Part shown: one piece after another, positions 56,211-64,000 of the stretch
Position numbering within the stretch: the first letter of the stretch is position 1
How the letters are laid out: each line of letters begins with the position of its first letter
Origin: Canna indica
Taxonomy: Eukaryota; Streptophyta; Magnoliopsida; Zingiberales; Cannaceae
Assembly: GCA_034359265.1 (NCBI GenBank)
Contig: CP136891.1
Span: forward strand, 86,384,001 to 86,448,000
Direction: 5' to 3'
DNA length: 64,000 bases
Translations under genes and position numbers: made by a program
The notes under the pieces: generated by a model
What the model was told of the DNA's origin: nothing
Databases searched by the model: none
What the model saw: the letters and a program-made list of their open reading frames with translations, nothing else

Positions 56211-59140
56211 TAACTCTGTCATTTCTAATATGTACATCTTAATGCGAGGAAGATGCATTGCATATTTGCATGAACCAATATCTGTTTCAAGTCTTACATT
56301 AATATCTTACATGAAGAGATCAGAGTGAGATGGATGTAGATTAATTAATCCATGCAGGGAGGATCGATCCAATTAAAAATTATAGAGAGAATATATGAAA
56401 AGGACAAACTCATCATTCTACTGCCATGGAATCATGACGAGGTATCGTTCACATGGTCAACAGGTCAAGTCATTCACACACGTGGGTCCCCTATTTTATA
56501 TATTATCTCTCTCTCACACAGACTCGCACCGTATTTTTGCCATTTGCATCACGGCAGATCGAAGTAGAACTGCTGATTATTTAATCTTCTCGACATAAAG
56601 AAAACACGAGCCCCGAGAAGTGAGGTGATGATGGCTGTGGAGATGATGATTAAGTTTGTGATTTACGACAAGATTGGGAGGCGGACGTAAAAAGATCGAA
56701 GTGAAGTCCCGTCAAGGAAATAAATAATGTTGGGGGATGTGGACTATGTGGTTGTGGCTGGCGAGAAGCTGAGGTCAGCGGATCCCTTCGCGCCTGCGAA
56801 TCCGTGCTCCCCTTTCTTTTTATTTTAAATTTTGGGATTTGACGTCGATGCGATGCCTCACTGCGGCCCGACACGTATTCCTCTGATGCGGCGTCACAAT
56901 GAGGACAGCGAACAGCGGTACCGTGCGCTTCGAGGGAGGGACCCGCATCTGGGCGCCACCCTGCGATGCGTAGTTTTTGGTGGTTCCTGTTCGGTGATGG
57001 GTCTTCCAATGAGCGCATTGCACGTGTGGGAGATACGGAGAAGTCACTGGATCTTGTACTCTCTCCTTAATTTTTTCTTTTTTTCTTTTTCTTCGAGTAA
57101 GAAATTAACAGTACACGCATGAGAAGGAAGATGATTAGCTGAATATCCTTCGGATTCTGAAAAATAAATAAATAATGGATCGTTCGGTTTACTGTGAATA
57201 GATTTTCAATATTTATATTTTATAATATTTAATTAATTAATAATTTTCAATATTTATATATAAAGTATCTGATCAATTAAGTTTGTTGGTTTGTTATAAT
57301 TAATTTAATTGCAACATTAGGCTCGCAATCCAATTTGGAGCCCATAATTGATAGGACTTCATATTTTCCTGTCATTCATGCACGATAGTCAACTTTTTCA
57401 CTCGCTACTCTCATTCGTGCACGATAATTAATAGATTTTTTGTAGGCCGACCGGCACAACCTGGGCGAGCTCATAAATACTTAGCAAATCTAAATATAAT
57501 TTGTACAATAAATATAAGTGTTAATTACATTTTTTATAATTTAGCAAAAAAATATGGCATTATATTGATTTGTAACAAAATTCAATAAACAATTATTTGC
57601 ATAAATTTTTTGAGATATTCATTTTAAAAAAATATTTAGCGGGTCGACATAGCCCATATCCGGCACGATAAGAGCCGGCCCACTTTTTGTACGTAATTTT
57701 ATCATGCTGGCCGGCCAAATCCGATAAGTTTATTAGGCTAAACTTTTCGAGTCAAGCACGCAATTATCATGTCATGCTTATTTCTGTCATCCCTGCTCAT
57801 TTCTTTTATATTTGTGGTCAATCAAATATTTATAAATAGAAATCACAAGTCTACTCATGAGTAATTAAACAATAAATTGCACAACTAATGGCTGATTAAC
57901 TTAGCTAACAGTAATGTTCATGGATGAATAAAAAAATCACATACATGTCCTAATTTAAACTATTCAGTAATAATCCACTCAATCAGGAATTTAATAAGTT
58001 CCATACTCATCCCTCACTAAAATGATATAATAATAGAAAGTAATATCTGCACCCACCCATCCAGACTGTATCCTTGTGATTAATTGCAGTTGACACTTGA
58101 GTGTTAATTAGGTCAGATTTGATTAGACTGTATTCTCAAATAAAGCCATTTCATATCATAGAAGAAAATCACATGTCGATCCAAAAAAAGAAAAAGGTTG
58201 GTGTCATATATATTTATATAAGATATAGAAAACCAAACTAATTAATTAATCCAAATTTGTTTGGATCTAATTGATTTTAACTCATGACCAACCTAGCTAT
58301 TTTAAGACAAAACATCAATTAGGATCCAAAACTAATCCTTATTCCAAGCATCTACTCTTAAGGGCATGCGCGGCTCAATATATAGTTCCAGTTTGAAATT
58401 GGAGGTCATCATGTTAATTAAGGGCAAGTCTGGTTGTTGGAATGATTAAATACTATCAATTTTAAAGATTTAACACATGATAATATAAATCCGATAAGAG
58501 CTTTTTTGGATCAATCCATTAAAGGGGTAAAGTTTTCCCAATGGTAATTTTATCCATTTGCAATAATCGAATCTGAGATCTTACTTAACCGGAGCAAGTG
58601 CGAGCCACTTGTGTACTAAGCGCGGTTGGTATGGGTGAGTGGATCCGGGTATCTTGTACTTTTCATGATACTCGAATCCTACTATGTATAAGATTGGTTC
58701 CTATATTTCGGACTCGGATCCTACCATGTTGGGACATGTAATCAGACCATATTCGAAACATATTTATTTACATATTCCAAGGGTACATGTTTATGGTGCC
58801 CTATTGGAACATGTTCATTTATATGTCTATAGTACATGTATTGGCTATCAATTTCGATTTTGATTATGGGTACCCGATGTGTTGGACTCGAAATCGGAAT
58901 TGATTTTAATCGATTCATTGATTTTTGTCCTAGACCTTACTCGAACTTAATTCAGATCTATCCAGAATCTACCCGATCGGATAAGTTCAAACTAGTTTCG
59001 GGTCTACCCGATACTCATACACATCCCTAACCGTTGGTATTTTGAATAGTGAGATTAATAGCAATGAAGTTCAATATTTTTTTTTTGAAATAATAGTCTT
59101 TTTTTGACGTTGATATGTTTTGAAATAGAAGTCAATAACA
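56211..59140. other. Intergenic DNA downstream of ALOG
   Basis: No gene is supported. About 56620-57010 is GC-richer, with open frames on both strands but no recognisable domain. At 57630-57740 (gcgggtcgacatagcccat, ggcacgataagagccggccc) and 58620-59030 (gggtatcttgtac, gggtacccgatg, gggtctacccgatactc) there are GGGTA/TACCC or GCC-rich word clusters like those near 54.5 kb, probably transposon ends. The rest is AT-rich. Confidence 0.35.
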
Positions 59141-59148
59141 AAGTAAAT

Positions 59149-59620
59149 GGTTAAAGATAATTTTTGCCCTCGAACTATTAAAAATAGGATAAAAATACTC
59201 ATAAATTATTATTTGATTGATTTTTATCCTTAAACAAACAAAAATAGTTAAAAAATATCATCGAACTATTCGCAAATGAGTAAAAATATCATTAAATTTA
59301 TTTTTTGATAAATTTTTTACTATTAGACAAACGAAAATAGTTGAAAAATACTATTATTTTTACCAATTTCCAAGGAATAAAAACCCTTTCTACCTTTAGA
59401 CATGTAAAAATAATGATATTTTTTTAACTATTTTCGTTTTTCTAAGGATAAAAATTAATCAAAAAAAAATTAAGAATATTTTTACACATATCTAATAGTT
59501 CGATGATATTTTTCAACTATTTTCATTTATTTAAGAATAAAAATTAATTTAAAATTAATTTAAAAATATTTTTATTCTATTTTTAATATTCGAGGACAAA
59601 AATTATCGTTAATCCTAACG
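59149..59620. mobile_element. Foldback element (large palindrome)
   Basis: Two arms of about 215 bp are inverted copies of each other around a spacer of about 30-40 bp near 59385. Matching landmarks are gataatttttgccctcgaac on the left against gataatttttgtcctcgaat on the reverse strand of the right arm, plus atatcatcgaactatt and aaacgaaaatagtt in both. Each arm itself contains about two tandem 105-bp units. The element is strongly AT-rich and non-coding. It would fold into a long imperfect hairpin if transcribed. Confidence 0.75.
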
Positions 59621-59949
59621 TAAATAATGGTCTCGTACCAAACGGGACTGTTTGTAAAATGGACTCCAACTAGCTGAAAATTCAAGCTAGTTAATTAATT
59701 GTTTTTTTGAAAATTCCAATTATCCCGGAACAACATCAATTTGCCAGCTCAGCTTCTTTCTACTCATACTCCGGCCCAGTACATTCCATCATCGCACTTG
59801 TCATGCGCTCTACGTTACCGCGACCTCATTTTTTGCTTTTCTTTTTTCTTAACCCCTCTTCTTTGTCTTTACTATCTACTCTACCAATGATAATTACTAC
59901 TATTAATAATAATAATGAGGCGGAAGCAGGCAGCTTCATAAACAACATC

Positions 59950-60330
59950 AATTGACAAAATGCCCGCAACATTGCGGCAATCGCTCCGCCTCGTCCTCTC
60001 TCTCTTTCTTTCTCCTTTACCTACCGAACCGCCCGAAGCGCGTTTGGACCACTCACGCGGCCGTCCTCCGCGCCCCGCTTCGACGCGTTCGGGGGCGCGT
60101 GGGCCCCGCGCTGCCCCGCCGGCCCCACACGCCTCTTCCGCCGCGACTTCGGCAGTGTCGCCTCGGCCTCTCCGCGCACCGCCATCTCCTCCTCGGCGCT
60201 TCTTCTCCTCCTCTTCGTCGTGATCTGTGACCGGGCACCAGCTGCGATACCCTACGCCAGAGGAGTCTCCCGCAGTTATGACCCGAAATTACAGCGGTGC
60301 CATCGCTCGTATTGCGTGGACGATTAGGGC
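59950..60330. other. Isolated GC-rich island, no gene assigned
   Basis: About 250 bp (60030-60280) are very GC-rich and CpG-rich inside AT-rich DNA. Open frames exist on both strands, as expected of such composition. One plus-strand frame reads through to a TAG near 60330 and passes an aliphatic run (SSALLLLLFVVIC), but it has no domain, no clear ATG context and no conserved motif. It could be a gene fragment, a CpG island of an unannotated leader, or captured transposon DNA. Confidence 0.35.
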
Positions 60331-61148
60331 GTTACCGTAAATTTGCTCGATGTCTTATAACCATACGCTGCATTTTGTAAGATGCACGCGTCTTTGTCTT
60401 AACTATACGAGGCGGAGAAAACAAGTCCGCCCGTGAAGGGGGGAAAAATCAGAAAAGAACCGAAGAGTCCTTTTTTGCAGATACATCCCTCAAATTTTGA
60501 GTTCTCGAATTTGACGGATGACTAGCAAAAACAAAAAAGGAACCAATTATTATTTTATATTACAGGTGTCTCATTTGAATTTGAATTTTTTAATTTAGTA
60601 GCATGTCATAAATGTCAAAATCAAATATTCACTTTATACACTAAACCTAAATAAGAAAACTACGATAATATTCAATTCCAGCTATAATTTTTTAAATAAA
60701 GAAAATAATTTAATTATATAAACAAACTCATTTTGATAACTGGGTTTAGCAGAAGTAAGCCAAATAACTTTAATTTGATTTGATTCTTTTTCTCAATTGA
60801 GAGTTATTTTAGTTCAGACACATCAATTTGATTCAATTTCCTTTGATATTTAGTTCCTAATTTATTGAATGTTAAGCTAAAATTCTAATAAAGAACAATA
60901 AATTTATGAGACAGTTATTATTTTTGTTTAATTCACTGGAGTACTTTTGACATCCTTTATTTCCTCCTTTTTTGGATGTCATTATCTTTCAACGTGATAT
61001 TTGTTTATTGTTGGTACTACATGCTCTTTTTTAGAACTTTTTTTTTTCTTTTTTGACTTCTCAATATTTATTATATTTAATCGCAAGATCCCATGTGTAG
61101 TTAATACCATAATTTTTTTAAAAGAATAAGATATCCATCAGTGAACGA

Positions 61149-61158
61149 GTATATAAAT
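61149..61158 (+). promoter_or_regulatory. Possible TATA box of the NDR kinase gene
   Basis: The sequence gtatataaat lies about 720 bp before the kinase ATG. A GC-richer presumed leader (about 61270-61400) follows, ending at a donor-like AA|GTAGGT near 61413, so a 5' UTR intron is likely before the coding start. The assignment is positional. Confidence 0.35.
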
Positions 61159-61875
61159 ACAAATATACGTATGCAAGGGACATATGTGCAAAAGACCCAT
61201 AAGCCAAAGTTAAAAAAGAGAGTTCTTTTATCAAGTGTAGCCGTAAAAACGGGCTTAATATATTTGTGACTTGACGCCGTCGTGGGAGGAGGGTGGAGAG
61301 AAAGCGGATGAAGGTGTTAGTTGCGGAGAGTCAAAGCGACGCTTGGTGAGATCGAATCAATTGTGCTCCGGAAGGGCGAAATTTTTTCCAATCAGTGGGC
61401 AGCTTCTAGATCCAAGTAGGTTTGTTCCCGCTCCCGAACCCTCCATTTTCTGTGTTTTTGTTTGTCGATTATGGTCAACTGACGCGGAAATTCGAGCAAT
61501 TTTCTGGATCTTAGCCCATTCTGGGGCTAAATTGTACTTTTAGTTGAAGAATTTGGAAATTTTTGGAATTTTAGTGGTTATTGAGTGAGATTATGCTGTT
61601 TCTTTTGTGGAACTTGTTAGCGCACAGGCTTTGCTGTTTTGTTTGTCATTTTGCTAAACATATAATTTCTATTAGAAACTCTGGGGAGGAAATCTGGGAT
61701 CTGGGAGTTCTTTCTACTGTTCTTTTTTTGTTTTTATTTCAATATTCTCTTGTTTGGTTTAAATTGAGATTTCGCATAGATGGGATTATGGGAAGCTCTA
61801 TCTTCGGCTCATGATCCAGTCTCTTGATCGGTAATAACTCTTCTGCTTTCGTAATTGTTGCTGTTGTGATCGAAG

Positions 61876-63619
61876 ATGGACTCTGCCAGAAGCTGGTTTC
61901 ATAAATTGCAACCTAGGGATAAAGTCAAATCTGGACCGGCCAAGAAGGAAGCAGGAAGTGCAAAGGATGTGCCGAAGCCTCCAACTGATGATGCGCTTTC
62001 GAACATGACTAAGCAGAAGGTTGCAGCTGCAAAGCAGTACATTGAGAACCATTACAAGGCCCAGATGAAGTCCTTACAAGAACGGAAGGAGAGGTGATTC
62101 TTGATAGGCCACAATCTCTTTTAATTTCACTTAATGAGTTAAACATTATGTGTTTGTTATGCCATTCAGAAATTTTGTTCCTTAAAAAAAGATTATAGAT
62201 GAGAATCACATAGTTCTAATAAGCTCAAACTTAGAGCGCTAGATAGTGGAAAAGAGTGGGCTGGTGAGTGTGTAGATTACTTACCTTTCTTTGGTGAGTT
62301 GTATGTATTTATAGGGTCTTTTCCTTGGTGCGACCTCCGGGAGTACCAGTAAGCATCATGAGGCATGTGGAGAGGAACGCCCATGGCCGTCATGGCTGAC
62401 TCTCAAGCATTCAAATGAGTCGGCTGCCTAATCAATTATGTGCCACAAATATGCTGTGATATCATGAGATCAAATCATGCATGGCCTAGTTCTGGTTGTT
62501 GGGCATCGGCTTCATGCCTCTGCTGAGTGTTGAGCCTGGTGCTCAGTTAAGCAGTAGGCCTTCACAAAAGTGTAGTATCTAACAATGATAAGACAATATG
62601 CCAATGGAGGAATGTGACACTAAGACGGTCCTCATTGGGGGTTGATTTGCTGGGCGCTTGTCCAGGAGGTTGTGCTCGGGGGCTTAGTTTTATGTTTCAG
62701 CACCCTATTCTCTTATTGCTTCCATTTTTGCTTTGTGTTATTCCCAACTATATATGGGCCACCAGAAATTCTCCCCCAATATACATCTTTCTTTAATATA
62801 TTGAAGTAAGAAGTCAATGTCGTGGGTGTTGTTTCTTTTTTTCCTTGTCATTTGCTCATTAGTCGTTACACCTTCCATTATTTATGCTACGGACTTGCTG
62901 AATTCATGCAAAATATGTATTCTTTTCGTAGCCAATGCATTTCAAGTGATTTGGTTTTCATTATGCTTCTCAAATTACATGTTGATAGCCTCGTACAAAA
63001 TTAATGATGATTGTTTGTATTCTTTTGTTTTCTAAAATGAAACATTATGCAATCTTCATGTTAAAGAGCAAAGTGCTTTGGCAAGTTATTTCTTATATCT
63101 TTTAAATCAGCAGATTTTGTATTTTTCAATTAATTCAGTGTGATGTTTCTAGAGTCATGCAGAAATGTTTAAAGATATTTAAATGCTAGTTAAACTACCT
63201 CTGTTGCTTTGCTATTGACTGCTGCTTCTATTTTTTTTTTACAATCAAGTACTGCTTTTATTGTTCCTTATATTTCATTACTAGATTGAGTATGACTCCA
63301 TGTCCATTTGTTATGTCCCATTTATGAGGCTACTATTAGATAAGTACTTTATCTCTCATTTTTTAAAACTTTTTTTAATGGATTTGGCTTAATGCTTGGC
63401 TTTTTATTAAATATTGTTTACCATTCAATGGAAATGGATTTCAGACGCTGGATCTTAGAGAGGAAACTTGCCGATGCAGAAGTTTCTGAGGAAGAGCAGA
63501 ACAACATTTTGAAGAATTTTGAGAAAAAAGAAACAGAATACATGCGTCTTCAAAGGCATAAAATGGGAGTGGATGATTTTGAACTTTTAACCATTATTGG
63601 ACGGGGAGCATTTGGAGAG
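61876..63619 (+). CDS. NDR-type AGC protein kinase, 5' part only
   Basis: Serine/threonine kinase of the NDR/LATS family, which partners with MOB1 in growth and polarity signalling. Two coding exons are in the window: 61876-62093 and 63445-63619, joined in phase (AG|A CGC TGG) to give 131 codons. The N-terminus reads MDSARSWFHKLQPRDK, then VPKPPTDDALSN. The conserved N-terminal regulatory/MOB-binding region follows (MTKQKVAAAKQYIENHYK, SLQERKERRWILERKLADAE, then EEEQNNILKNFEKKETEYM). The kinase domain starts with VDDFELLTIIGRGAFGE, the glycine-rich loop, at residues 122-131. The rest of the kinase domain and hydrophobic motif lies beyond the window. The last two bases of the window are AG in an acceptor-like ATCATGCAG. 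Confidence 0.92.
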
Positions 63620-64000
63620 GTAATTTTATGCTTTCATTCTCATTCTCATCACTATATAGTTTCTCGTTGGATGTTTATAGTAGAAATTGTATCTCCAACA
63701 TCATGATAAAAAATTATGTTGTTTCCCTGAACTTATAGCCTACTGAAATATTGACTGCAATGTTTTCTCCCATATCTTTTGAATATCGTCTGGTTTTTGT
63801 GTGTAAAGATTCTTTGTGAGTTTAGTTTTTATGTTGCGGAAAAGATTATCAAAAACATACTTTAACGTTAACATTGAAGCCTTCTTTTTATATTGCACGT
63901 GAGCCTATTTGATTGGGCACTTTTTTTCTAATAATTAACAAGTAGTTATTATTGCATGCTTGATTGGAAAGATTAATCAGCCTTCATGATAATCATGCAG

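Noticed and set aside
56650..57018. Minus-strand 122-codon ORF downstream of ALOG
   Set aside because: No domain, competing frames on both strands, and no promoter or splice support.
59952..60230. Two overlapping ~90-codon ORFs in the GC island as genes
   Set aside because: Arg/Pro/Ser-rich composition in several frames on both strands reflects base composition; no domain or conserved motif.

Overview
This is nuclear DNA of a flowering plant. The genes are intron-bearing and belong to land-plant families: a P-class PPR protein, an ALA2-type lipid flippase, a PAT1 decapping activator, an ALOG transcription factor and an NDR-type AGC kinase. Between and inside them lies AT-rich DNA full of plant transposable elements (hAT, LINE, tRNA-derived SINEs including the Au type, MITEs). 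A non-grass monocot is plausible from the very GC-rich, intronless ALOG exon in an AT-rich background, but this is a weak inference.

Layout. 1-2290: scattered coding-like fragments of no known family and the 3' end of a truncated LINE. 2291-3982 (-): intact intronless PPR gene. 5491-30215 (-): complete ALA2-like flippase gene. I resolved 24 coding exons that join in frame to 1,100 codons plus a stop, with 5' UTR sequence probably reaching about 31.7 kb. Its introns hold a tRNA-SINE with 14-bp target-site duplications, two Au-like SINEs, a 760-bp hAT-like MITE with an 8-bp TSD, a 3.86-kb decayed hAT with an 8-bp TSD, an 835-bp deletion/inversion derivative of the same hAT family with its own 8-bp TSD, a further relic hAT end, a MITE and a tandem duplication. 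34.2-38.6 kb (-): decayed L1-type LINE whose two ORFs overlap as ATGA. 40557-46597 (-): complete five-exon PAT1 homologue (838 aa). 47-55 kb: mostly repeats, with an orphan 273-aa ORF at 52410-53231. 55521-56210 (+): ALOG/LSH gene. 56.2-61.1 kb: repeats, a large foldback palindrome and an isolated GC-rich island. 61876-64000 (+): first two coding exons of an NDR-like kinase, cut off by the window end.

The five recognisable genes do not form a pathway: organelle RNA processing, endomembrane lipid flipping, mRNA decapping, developmental transcription and NDR/MOB signalling. The most distinctive material is the transposon content. One hAT family is present as a near-complete element, a rearranged derivative and a relic end in introns of one gene whose reading frame is preserved. 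I saw no CRISPR array, operon-type system or convincing new multi-gene system.
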